Shown piece after piece: positions 8,567 through 16,528 of a stretch of 64,000 nt of DNA. The DNA is taken from positions 1,736,001-1,800,000 of the forward strand of contig NZ_CP071445.1 in assembly GCF_017352195.1 (NCBI RefSeq). Direction: 5' to 3'. The notes under the pieces are model-generated. The model did not search any database, was not told the origin of the DNA, and saw nothing but the letters and a program-made list of their open reading frames with translations. The position numbers and the translations under genes are program-made. Origin of the DNA: Sedimentibacter sp. zth1 (lineage in GTDB: Bacteria; Bacillota; Clostridia; Tissierellales; Sedimentibacteraceae). Position 1 is the first letter of the stretch. Each line of letters begins with the position of its first letter.

Positions 8567-9850
8567 TTAACCGTTATTTTTTAATAATATTTTTGCAATA
8601 AGCACTGCGTGATCTGGATATCCTTTTGCAATTTCCCAGTTTTTCTTGTTAGGGTTTTTTACAAAAAATTCCTTTCCTTTGTAAAATCTTAAAAAGTCCC
8701 ATTTGTATTCTATATCTTTTGTAAAATAATTACTTAGCAAATGGTCATATTTGTTTATGAAATATTCATTTTTTTCAGGTTCCTCTGCTTCACATTCGGT
8801 GCACTTTGCTCCAATCGATGATAAATTTCCTGTAGCTGTATATAATGAAATTTTTTGTCCACTTTCTTTATATACAAAGTTCCTGATTTTTTGAAAATTA
8901 TGCTCAATAGAATCCTTATCTTTATATATTTCTTCAATCGTTTTCTCGTTTTCAACTTCATTACCAAGAATTCGTGAATTGTTAAAATCGCCGACAACAA
9001 TCACATTATCAATTGTTTTTATGTATCTAGTCAGTTGCTTATACTGCTCAAATCTTTGTGATTGTTCAAGCAATCTTTCCTGCCTATTTGACGAGTTCGA
9101 TTTTTTACAATCGATTCTAATTCTTGTTCCAATTACCGAAATTTCTTCTGATTTTATTTTTATTTTTATTTCATAAAAATCTGGAAAATCTTTCCCTGTG
9201 TCAGGATTTTTGATTTCATTTTCCATTTTTACAAGTTCAATACCACATTCTTTTTTTACTCCGATGCATATACCATTTTGATGAGGATAATAAGAACTTT
9301 CAAACACAAAATATCTTTTCTCTAGTATATTCTTTAGATCACACCAACCAATTGATTTAACAAATTCTGTTAGTACAAAGATATGGGGATTTTTATCGAA
9401 AATCTCATTTGCAATTAAATTTACTGGAATTATATAATTATGTGAACCCGTTCTTGCATTTATATTCCATTCAAATATGGTTAATGAATCTTCCGTTGTA
9501 ATTGTTTTACGTAAGTTATTAGCTACAAGCTCAAGAATTACATCAATAACTTGCGATATATACAATCTTTTGCCACAACTATCTTGTAGCATATTCTGTA
9601 TATCGAGAATTTTATCATAGATTTCCTGCCTTAAACTAACTGATGTGGATTTTGCTTCAATACCCTTCTTATCAGAAAACAGTTTTTTAATTACATTATC
9701 CCATTCAACTTTTGAAATATTAGATGAATTTTCTACAGCTAATCCAACTATATAACCCGATGTAATCTTATCATTTTTATCGAAAAAGTGCTTTTTGATA
9801 ACTCCAATATTCTTTTTCGCTTCTTCCTTCATTCTTACTTTGAGAATCAT
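8567..9850 (-). CDS. RHH-like domain fused to an endonuclease/exonuclease/phosphatase domain
   Basis: 427 residues. The C-terminal 300 residues carry the EEP (DNase I/exonuclease III-like) blocks: FEWNINAR, the catalytic Glu in VLTEF, GDFNN, KYDHLL and the terminal Asp-His pair in GYPDHAV. The N-terminal 115 residues are not EEP. Residues 70-112 (VSLRQEIYDKI, YISQVIDVILE) look like a ribbon-helix-helix DNA-binding segment. The ATG at 9850 has GGAGG seven bases ahead. A consensus promoter and a palindrome lie just upstream, so self-repression through the N-terminal domain is plausible. Role could be DNA or RNA cleavage, or phospholipid/phosphate hydrolysis. Confidence 0.82.
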   Translation of the reverse strand: MILKVRMKEEAKKNIGVIKKHFFDKNDKITSGYIVGLAVENSSNISKVEWDNVIKKLFSDKKGIEAKSTSVSLRQEIYDKILDIQNMLQDSCGKRLYISQVIDVILELVANNLRKTITTEDSLTIFEWNINARTGSHNYIIPVNLIANEIFDKNPHIFVLTEFVKSIGWCDLKNILEKRYFVFESSYYPHQNGICIGVKKECGIELVKMENEIKNPDTGKDFPDFYEIKIKIKSEEISVIGTRIRIDCKKSNSSNRQERLLEQSQRFEQYKQLTRYIKTIDNVIVVGDFNNSRILGNEVENEKTIEEIYKDKDSIEHNFQKIRNFVYKESGQKISLYTATGNLSSIGAKCTECEAEEPEKNEYFINKYDHLLSNYFTKDIEYKWDFLRFYKGKEFFVKNPNKKNWEIAKGYPDHAVLIAKILLKNNG

Positions 9851-9862
9851 CTCATTGCCTCC

Positions 9863-9879
9863 GTAGTATTTTTAACTAC
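9863..9879. promoter_or_regulatory. Possible operator of the EEP-nuclease operon
   Basis: Palindrome GTAGT-N7-ACTAC placed between the -10 box and the ribosome site. Its position would block transcription if bound. The RHH-like N-terminus of the downstream protein is a candidate binder; this is inference. Confidence 0.4.
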
Positions 9880-9883
9880 ACTT

Positions 9884-9912
9884 AGTATATGTTTGCTACG
9901 CTATTTTGTCAA
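9884..9912 (-). promoter_or_regulatory. Sigma-A promoter of the EEP-nuclease operon
   Basis: On the minus strand TTGACA, a 17-base spacer and TATACT: near-perfect -35 and -10 boxes. It drives 9850 leftward. Confidence 0.8.
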
Positions 9913-9930
9913 TAGTTAATTTGCAATCCA

Positions 9931-9967
9931 TAAAAAAAGTGAGCGACAAAGACTTCTCCTTGCCGCT
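9931..9967 (-). terminator. Terminator after the tnpV remnant
   Basis: On the minus strand AGCGGCAAGG pairs with CTTTGTCGCT (two G-U pairs), followed by a run of seven U. Confidence 0.75.
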
Positions 9968-9974
9968 TCTTGTA

Positions 9975-10259
9975 TTAATTATAGATTAAATTGGTACTCA
10001 CGGCCTCCATAGCGACGTTGCGGATGGTGTTCATTTTACCTACACACGCCATTTGCCCGATTGTCATTAACTGATTATACTGTTTGATATATCGCAGGTG
10101 TCTCTGTAACCATACGCCCACTGGATTCTGTTTTTCATCAGGTAGTGTTATACAAGGCAGATAATATTCACCTTGTTTTTCGTACCAAAGACCGTTCTTT
10201 TCATCGTAAATGTACTTTTCTTTATAAGTTTCTCCAGATAGAGATTTTTTCCACAACAA
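9975..10259 (-). pseudogene. Decayed tnpV-like transposon gene
   Basis: The 94-codon reading matches TnpV, a small accessory protein of Tn4451-type and similar clostridial transposons: NGLWYEKQGEYYLPCITL, VGVWLQRHLRYIK and the C-terminal VGKMNTIRN...NLIYN. The middle of the family (about 40 residues between RHLRYLK and the MNNIRN block) is missing. The start would be a TTG with no ribosome site. I read it as an internally deleted, 5'-truncated remnant. It is the rightmost gene of element 1. Confidence 0.75.
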
Positions 10260-10340
10260 ACATCCTATGCAATCAATGCACTGTATACATTATTTATTGA
10301 TTTCATATCAACTTTTGTTAGCATCTTAAAAATTCGCATT

Positions 10341-10367
10341 AAAAAACCGCTGAATTTCAGCGGTTTT
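10341..10367 (-). terminator. Element 1 right-end terminator
   Basis: Stem CCGCTGA (10347-10353) / TCAGCGG (10357-10363) with A/T runs on both sides. It closely resembles the hairpin in the same place before the 39409 site. When the element sits next to groEL this hairpin would terminate groEL mRNA. Confidence 0.75.
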
Positions 10368-10372
10368 AATCT

Positions 10373-10395
10373 TTTATTACATCATTCCTGGCATT
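10373..10395. other. Attachment site between elements 1 and 2
   Basis: Second exact 23-bp copy of the groEL tail. Left of it lies a right-end terminator like that of element 2; right of it lies a left-end repeat like that of element 1. This is what two successive integrations at one site would leave. Confidence 0.9.
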
Positions 10396-10521
10396 ATGTA
10401 TTTGTATGTCAAGTGGTGTTTTATGTTAACTTATATGTTGTTATGTGTAGATAGTTTTGTATTGTTTGCATTATGTGAATTTAATTTATGTTATTTGCGT
10501 TAGCATTTTGTTAACATGCTT
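10396..10521. repeat. Left-end repeat of element 2
   Basis: Matches the element 1 left end over about 125 bp and ends in GTTAGCATTTTGTTAACAT, one GTTAGCA motif plus a variant. Short frames here are AT-rich and not convincing genes. Confidence 0.75.
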
Positions 10522-10687
10522 GTATATTAGTTTATTAAATATCCCTGTCTATAATTTTACATATTTTATAAAATTATTCTCAATACTATTTAATATATTC
10601 AAGCATACATTCTTTAACATTTGTGTTTTTTGGATATTTTATAAAATCTCCTTCATTATATTAACAAAGGTATTTTCAACAAAAAAT

Positions 10688-10742
10688 TTGACTTCGTCAA
10701 AGTCAACTCCCCTACCCCTCAATCTTGAGGTGTAGTTTTTTT
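10688..10742 (+). terminator. Two adjacent hairpins with T run (terminator or IS end)
   Basis: First hairpin TTGACTTCGTCAAAGTCAA (10688-10706), second CTACCCCTCAA/TTGAGGTGTAG (10712-10735), then seven T. It resembles the structured ends of IS200/IS605-type elements but no transposase gene is attached. The 160 bases to its left hold no supported gene. Confidence 0.5.
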
Positions 10743-10788
10743 CGTTTGTATTTTTTCTTTTTCTTTAATTTATTGTATTATCTTACTT

Positions 10789-10937
10789 ATGAGTAAATAT
10801 TCTATTAAACAACTTTTCAATGATAACTGGATAGCATTTAAATCTTCATATCCCTAATATACGCAATGTTTTGTAAAGAAGTTGATAAAATGCTTTCTTG
10901 CGGTGATATTTATAAATATGGTAAAGTATACAAATGA
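10789..10937 (+). pseudogene. Fragment of an IS91-type transposase, zinc-binding N-terminus
   Basis: Translation in shifting frames gives IKQLFNDNWIAFKSSYP, then NIRNV, then KEVDKMLSCGDI, the start of IS91-family Y1 transposases (IKxIFxDNW...KEVxKMxxCG). At least two frameshifts and loss of everything after the first 45 or so residues. A dead remnant. Confidence 0.6.
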
Positions 10938-10940
10938 CAA

Positions 10941-11630
10941 TTAGGTATTATTGCTACTTGCATATTTTAATGCTTCTTTTAGAGTTAAAGATATTTCCAT
11001 ATCTGTTGCCATGAAAGGATGTCTTATTTGAAAAAACATATTATTACTTGAAAGTGAATGGGACTGAATATATTCTTTTTTAAAATTAACAATATAATCA
11101 GAAACTATTTTACTAATAGGTTGTATATTATATGTCAAATAGTAATTTGTGTCTGGCATATCTTCAATACTATAAAATACAGGATATTGTATTTTATTTT
11201 CATCATCTTGCTTACAAGGCTTATCGCTAATAAAAGCTGATTTAATAGATCCCCATTTTTTATCACTTCTAATAAGCAAAATATGAACGCAATGATTTTT
11301 AGGAATTTTTAATGTAATTATAGACTCAGGTATTTCATCATTATTTTCCCTTAATTCTGTTTCCATGATCATAATACTTTCTAAACAACGATTGGAATTA
11401 TAATTATAAAAATTTGGGATTGACTTTTGAAATACTATTTTTCCTTTATTCTTAATATGCATAACACCATCAATATTTTGTTGATTTGGGGTATGCAAAG
11501 AAAGATGGTGGTTATTATTTTTTTTATCATAATCTATATAACAAGCACCACTTGGTTGGATTTTTAATATTCTAACCAGTGAAATAAATCCTTGATCATT
11601 TTTAACGCAAAAAGATATAGTTTTATTCAT
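10941..11630 (-). CDS. Hypothetical protein
   Basis: 229 residues, intact, with a good ribosome site (AAAGGAG before the ATG). No signal peptide or membrane segment. Composition suggests a beta-rich soluble protein with a helical C-terminus (SLTLKEALKYA). I recognise no family. It stands alone near the left end of element 2, a place where cargo genes commonly sit, so a defence or accessory role is possible but not supported by sequence. Confidence 0.7.
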   Translation of the reverse strand: MNKTISFCVKNDQGFISLVRILKIQPSGACYIDYDKKNNNHHLSLHTPNQQNIDGVMHIKNKGKIVFQKSIPNFYNYNSNRCLESIMIMETELRENNDEIPESIITLKIPKNHCVHILLIRSDKKWGSIKSAFISDKPCKQDDENKIQYPVFYSIEDMPDTNYYLTYNIQPISKIVSDYIVNFKKEYIQSHSLSSNNMFFQIRHPFMATDMEISLTLKEALKYASSNNT

Positions 11631-11640
11631 AAAAACTCCT

Positions 11641-12028
11641 TTCTCATGGTTGTGTATTGTGATATAAGGTATCTATTGATAGCAAGCACAAAACCACCCA
11701 AAGATACACTCTGAACATTTAGCATAGTTGTATTATACTATATTCAACACAAAGCCTTCCATTAATTAATTCCATCACTAATTAACAATTTCTGCAATCT
11801 GCCAAACTCTATCCAAATAGTCTATAAAATCAAATAATCCAACCCCTCACCAATCGGTGTAAAATTCGGATTATTCCTCTTTGATGAACCTGAGAGGAAT
11901 CGAACCCACGGTACATGCCATTGAGGTCATGTGTTTTATATGGTATCACCGTTTCTTTTTTTGTTATATTTTTCAAAGATGTCGTTTGTCACCTTATTTA
12001 ACACGATATATTAAAAAACATTTAACAA
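11641..12028. other. Interval of decayed sequence, no intact gene
   Basis: Holds an inverted repeat AATAATCC (11833-11840) / GGATTATT (11868-11875) around a small CACC/GGTG hairpin. Next to it, 11894-11911 read leftward resembles a tRNA T-loop (GGGTTCGATTCC) without a matching 5' half. Frames read leftward over 11785-11870 give short peptide pieces with stops. Probably the scar of older insertions. Confidence 0.4.
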
Positions 12029-12382
12029 TTACAGGAAATAGTCAATAGTTATAAGTAACACAAATGTCACTAAACCTCCTAACGAAAAGTATAAACCTCT
12101 TTTGTAGGTTTTGAATTTTAAATCGCATATCTTAGCACATATATAAATTTGTGACAAAATATCATTGATGTAATCATCTTCACTTGTATTATTTATTTTT
12201 TCTAAATATTTGTCATAACTTGAATTAGTTGCTATAGAAGAAAAGCAAATGATAGATTCGGAACATATTTTCTGGCTATTATCCAATTCTTTCATATTAG
12301 TTTTAGGAATAAGAGTACGGACGAGGTTATATCCACCATAAAGCGAAGCACCTACCGATATAGCAATTAACAATAAAAACAA
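12029..12382 (-). pseudogene. Truncated two-helix membrane protein (possible DUF5706/Pycsar-effector-like)
   Basis: The reading has a hydrophobic helix at its start (FLLLIAISVGASLYGGY), a soluble helical middle and a second helix at the end (LGGLVTFVLLITI). The pattern DILSQIYICAKICDLKFKTYKRG before the last helix resembles the 2-3TM effectors of cyclic-nucleotide defence systems. The only available start is a TTG without ribosome site, and the open frame extends about 15 codons upstream to a stop. The N-terminus, probably one more helix, is missing. No cyclase gene is nearby. A remnant; the family call is tentative. Confidence 0.45.
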
Positions 12383-12467
12383 AATATTCCCGCAAGAAGG
12401 AGTATTAATTTTCTTTGCAAATCTCTATTCTATTATATTTAAAATAAGCTTAAAAATCAAATTTATT

Positions 12468-12707
12468 TTACAACTTACACAACTTACAATGTCCATTCAA
12501 AATGTGCCCTAATTCATGAAGTATAATAAAACGAGTAACAAATATTCCTAGTAATTTAGCTTTCGCATCATCTATTATTTTACTATCAAAAATTTCTATT
12601 TTTCCTTTTTTAAAAAAGGCTCTTTCATACGATATTTTTTTGAGTTCATCTTCTTCATTTTCGAAGTTAAATGCCTGAAGCATAGCATTCTTATCTTGCT
12701 CCATCAC
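12468..12707 (-). pseudogene. Fragment of an HExxH metallopeptidase
   Basis: About 80-100 codons remain. The end reads ILHELGHILNGHC, a zinc-peptidase HExxH motif with a following His, as in peptidase U49/Lit-type or IrrE-like proteins. A stop follows ten residues after the motif, so the rest of the domain including the third zinc ligand is lost, and the frame upstream opens at a stop without a start codon. Lit-type peptidases act in phage exclusion by cutting EF-Tu; that this was one is a guess. Confidence 0.5.
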
Positions 12708-12771
12708 TTTTGTAAAATAGTCATAATATAATTCTATTACCCCACTAGTATATATAATCTTGTACCTTTAA

Positions 12772-13887
12772 CTATTTAAGTTTATTTGATATAATATTTA
12801 TCTGTTCAAACATTTGCATCTTAGATTTGTCTCCTCCATAATAATAGTATTTCTTTAAATAGTAATCAATTTCTAACCATTTATGTGTCATAATTACTTC
12901 AAAAGCCTTGTCTGCTTTTTTAACATTCATATTTTTCTTTATGTCTATGATTAATCCTGAAACCAAAATTCCAAAAGTATATGGAAGTAAGAGTAAGTAA
13001 ACTAAATTTGATAAATTAGTTTTACTAAAATTTTTATAATAGTCGTAAATACTCATATCAATTGTATCATTAGGCATATTCTCTAATAACATTTTACCTT
13101 TTTCGTGTGCAAATTGCACTATAGAATCAGTAGCTATATTTATAACAAAAAACATTACAATACTACACAGTGTAAATATAATTATTGCAGTTTTAAATGC
13201 ATATATTAACTTATTATACTGATAATATGGTGTACCAAAAATTAGTACAATATATAATATAATACTTATCGAAGCAGTAACGGAAGTTATTAGAGGCATT
13301 TTTTCAAATATGAATCCCCACATAACAATACTATCTATTTGAGATTTATCAAATAAATTAGGTATATTTACACAATTTCCATGAACAAAAACTGATAACA
13401 TTATAACTACAAATATAATTAATCCTAAGAAAATAAGCAATCCTTGCATAGTTGACATTAGAACGCACAATACCTTCAAAGTAATTAAATTTTTTTGTAT
13501 AGAGAAATAGACAGATACAAAATATATACTTGCATAACAAACAACTATCCAAATTAAGCTATTACCATAATATTTCATAAAAACTTCGTCCATAGATATA
13601 CATAAAATTACATTTACTACTATAGCAACACAATCACTAAATTGATAACTTCTCATTTTTCTATCATTTGTTTGCTTTTCATCATCCAAAGAATAAAATT
13701 CTAGCATTTTAATTTTTTTGTGTCTATTAATTAGTCTATATCCAAAAATAATACATGACATAATAACTGATATAATATAGAAAATTTTACTTTTAATAAA
13801 TACAAAAAAAATAGTTGATAGAAAAAATAAAATATAAAATAATTTAATGCTATTTGTATAAAATATTTTATCAATTACTTTTTTCAT
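12772..13887 (-). CDS. Polytopic membrane protein of unknown function
   Basis: 371 residues, with about eight hydrophobic segments: two near the N-terminus (residues 14-50), several between 85 and 265 and one near 300-315. The last 55 residues are cytoplasmic, charged and aromatic (KKYYYYGGDKSK). A strong ribosome site (AAGGAGG) precedes the ATG. I know no family for it. It lies upstream of and co-directional with the metallopeptidase fragment, so it may be the surviving part of a two- or three-gene cargo unit. Confidence 0.7.
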   Translation of the reverse strand: MKKVIDKIFYTNSIKLFYILFFLSTIFFVFIKSKIFYIISVIMSCIIFGYRLINRHKKIKMLEFYSLDDEKQTNDRKMRSYQFSDCVAIVVNVILCISMDEVFMKYYGNSLIWIVVCYASIYFVSVYFSIQKNLITLKVLCVLMSTMQGLLIFLGLIIFVVIMLSVFVHGNCVNIPNLFDKSQIDSIVMWGFIFEKMPLITSVTASISIILYIVLIFGTPYYQYNKLIYAFKTAIIIFTLCSIVMFFVINIATDSIVQFAHEKGKMLLENMPNDTIDMSIYDYYKNFSKTNLSNLVYLLLLPYTFGILVSGLIIDIKKNMNVKKADKAFEVIMTHKWLEIDYYLKKYYYYGGDKSKMQMFEQINIISNKLK

Positions 13888-14473
13888 GATTGTTCCTCCT
13901 TAGGCTTATCTAATAGTAAGTATATTAGTGGTAATTAATGTCCATTACTTTAATCAATAAAGATATAACCAAATTAAAGTTATTTATATATCTTTTACCA
14001 TATTTGGACAGCTGTTAATATAATTGCTCTTTTGAGAGTGGTATGTTGTCGCTCAATGCGTTTATTCATAAATCAAACGTTACTGTAGTTTACTGTTATG
14101 GAACAAGCAATCATAGAATCATTATTCCATACAGCTTTAATATCTTTTGTATGATAAAATTGATTGATAACGGTAAGCTTTTGTATGTTTATAATGTAAG
14201 AACAAAACTAATTATGCCTACATTCGATAAACAAAAAAATGTATAAAAGAATTATTAAGAGATATTGCTGTATTATCAAGAAACAGTTTCAAACTTAATT
14301 GTCTCTCTTTACTTGCCATCTACATTTTGTCAGAATTTATATGACACTTCAAACCTGTCCCAAAGTACTTTTAATAAGTATAATCAACAAAATATATTAT
14401 TTGCTTTATATATAATGGTTTTTTTGTGTTAGCATTTTGTTACATACAAATAATTTATATTGAAATAGTTTTT
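13888..14473. other. Non-coding interval with a stray integrase-arm motif
   Basis: A 67-codon rightward frame (14043-14246) lacks a ribosome site and family features, so I do not call it. At 14428-14443 the sequence TGTTAGCATTTTGTTA repeats the left-end arm motif of the two elements. This may mark the end of an older insertion. Confidence 0.4.
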
Positions 14474-16528
14474 TTACACTTCTGTTTGAACTTGTCCAAA
14501 AATATGTTCAATTTCATCTTTAATATTTGATATTTCATCTAAGTATAAAATGCTCAAGTTTTTGACAGCCCTAGTGGTTGCAACATAAAGTAAATTTCTT
14601 GCTTTTTCTATTTTACTTCCTTCACCTGACTCTGAAACCTCAAAATAACTTTTAAATAATTTGCTAAAATACTCATTGTCTCTATTAAATTGATTTTTCA
14701 TTATTATAATAACATTATCAAATTCTAATCCTTTAGTTCCATGATATGTATGGTAAATAACCTTATCTTTTCTCTTTGATATAATATAATTATACCACAA
14801 GTCAAATTCATCAATATTCAAATTTAAAAATTCTTCAACTTTCTTCCTGTCTTTTTTAACACCATCATCATTATCTTCGTCTGTTTGAAACAACTTTGTA
14901 AATATTGTCTCTTCAATTTTTTTATACGAGTTATTCTCTTTGCCTATATAGTAATCTATACATATATCATAATTTTTATCTCCCTGATTATATAATTTAA
15001 ATATATTATAGATATATTCTTTTAATGATTCTCCACTAATTTTTTTAAATTTATTAATCAACTCTCTTAGCAATTCAATATTTAAAACTTTGCATACATC
15101 TAAATAAATAATTTCATAAACCATTGTTCTATCATCATTTATTTTGTTTCTAAAGTCTATAATTTTAAAAATTAAATTCTGAACAACTCCTAATTTTTTA
15201 GTATCTGTACTTAAGAGTTCTTGACTTAAATTTTTATAATTTATTCCCGTTCTATAATAGTTAGATAATTCAAAAAAATTATAAATATTTTCAAAGCCAC
15301 TTTCTTTGGCTACTACTTTATTAGTTAGAACAAAACAATGCAATTGATTTTCCTGTGTAATATTCCACTTTTCAATATGTTTATTTATAAACTCTTCTAC
15401 TGTAATATTAGTATTTGCATAAAAATTGACACTTCCTCCAGTAAAATTATCATATATCGATTCTTGTATTAAACCATCATTTCGAACTTTATTAGCAACT
15501 TCTATTATTTCATTCATTGACCTTCGGTTATACTTCTTTTGTATTTCGCATAGATTTTTATTTATTACTGTAAATTTATCTCCAACTCCTGTATTATAAA
15601 TATTTTGTTTTAAATCACCATAATATCCTATAAATACTCTATGATTAATTGTTTTAGAAAAATCATCTAATAAACTAAGTGTTGTCACAACTTTATAATC
15701 AGTGTCTTGATATTCGTCTACTAATATAAATGGGTATTTATCACAAATAATATGTTTTAACAAATTATTTTGATTTACAAGATTATATGTATATTCTAAT
15801 AAAGTATCATGGCTTATACACATCTTATCCAATCTATCAAAGTTGTAACGTGCATCATATTTAATTTCATTTAATTTTTTATCATCAATTTTAGTTACAG
15901 TTTCTTTATACCTTTTAATTCTAAACAAACAATCAACTACTTTTTTGAAATGTTTTTTATTATCTAAAATACCGTCAAATTCTTGCATTATAGATTTAAA
16001 GTTCTCTTCTATAACATCTGCTAATTCATTTTTACATTTGTAATATAAATCTTTTTTGTCAACCATTACATCAAGAAACTTTAATCTCTTTTCTTCATTT
16101 AATTTTTTATATTTTTCAGCCCACTTCTCTGTTTGCAATGCATTTTTTTTAAAATTAATTTCCTGGTTAAGTTTTTCTTTATGAATTTGAACAAGCTGTT
16201 TTTGATATGGCTTAATGATATCCCAAACTATTACGTGTATCGTTGAAACATCTACTAAACTTGTATTTCCAAGTCTTCCTTTAATTTCATTAGTCGCTAC
16301 ATTTGTATATGTAATACATAAAATTTTTTGATTATGTGCCTCAAGCTCTTTGTTATTTTTTTCTATAATATATTTTAATGTTTTTATTAACGTGTATGTC
16401 TTGCCTGCACCTGCTCCTGCATCAAATACAATGCTTTGTCTTTTATCTACACAGTCAAAAATATCTATCACTATATTATCTTCTTTTTCTTTTTTATCTT
16501 GTGATATTGATAAATTATTATAATTCAC
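14474..16528 (-). CDS. UvrD/PcrA-like helicase, GajB-like partner of a class 2 OLD nuclease
   Basis: 684 residues of a superfamily 1 helicase. Motif I is AGAGAGKTYT (residues 37-46), motif Ia region CITYTN, motif II VDEYQDTD, motif III/IV region YNRRSMNEI, motif V YHGTKGLEFDNV and motif VI LLYVATTRA. It begins at the base after the stop of an OLD-family nuclease gene. In Gabija, GajA (OLD nuclease) and GajB (UvrD-like) form one complex that cuts phage DNA when nucleotides fall. This protein is longer than the first described GajB (about 490 residues), so it may be a related subtype rather than canonical Gabija. Confidence 0.83.
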   Translation of the reverse strand: MNYNNLSISQDKKEKEDNIVIDIFDCVDKRQSIVFDAGAGAGKTYTLIKTLKYIIEKNNKELEAHNQKILCITYTNVATNEIKGRLGNTSLVDVSTIHVIVWDIIKPYQKQLVQIHKEKLNQEINFKKNALQTEKWAEKYKKLNEEKRLKFLDVMVDKKDLYYKCKNELADVIEENFKSIMQEFDGILDNKKHFKKVVDCLFRIKRYKETVTKIDDKKLNEIKYDARYNFDRLDKMCISHDTLLEYTYNLVNQNNLLKHIICDKYPFILVDEYQDTDYKVVTTLSLLDDFSKTINHRVFIGYYGDLKQNIYNTGVGDKFTVINKNLCEIQKKYNRRSMNEIIEVANKVRNDGLIQESIYDNFTGGSVNFYANTNITVEEFINKHIEKWNITQENQLHCFVLTNKVVAKESGFENIYNFFELSNYYRTGINYKNLSQELLSTDTKKLGVVQNLIFKIIDFRNKINDDRTMVYEIIYLDVCKVLNIELLRELINKFKKISGESLKEYIYNIFKLYNQGDKNYDICIDYYIGKENNSYKKIEETIFTKLFQTDEDNDDGVKKDRKKVEEFLNLNIDEFDLWYNYIISKRKDKVIYHTYHGTKGLEFDNVIIIMKNQFNRDNEYFSKLFKSYFEVSESGEGSKIEKARNLLYVATTRAVKNLSILYLDEISNIKDEIEHIFGQVQTEV

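Larger units (their letters stand above)
6905..10395. mobile_element. Element 1: 3.5-kb integrated element without its own recombinase
   Basis: Bounded by two copies of the 23-bp groEL-tail core. It contains a phosphatase gene, an unknown gene, an EEP-fold nuclease gene and a decayed tnpV. About 125 bp at its left end match the left end of element 2, and its right-end terminator region matches the right end of element 2. It can therefore be seen as a passive element that could be moved in trans by element 2's integrase. Confidence 0.75.

Noticed and set aside
10457-10735. 92-codon rightward frame in the element 2 left end
   Set aside because: It lies within the left-end repeat and hairpins, is simply hydrophobic from AT bias and has no ribosome site.
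11884-11955. tRNA-like sequence (GGGTTCGATTCC on the minus strand)
   Set aside because: No matching acceptor 5' half or D-arm, and the T-stem pairs poorly. At most a remnant, not called as a tRNA.
14043-14246. 67-codon rightward frame
   Set aside because: No Shine-Dalgarno, no recognisable motif, and surrounded by decayed sequence.
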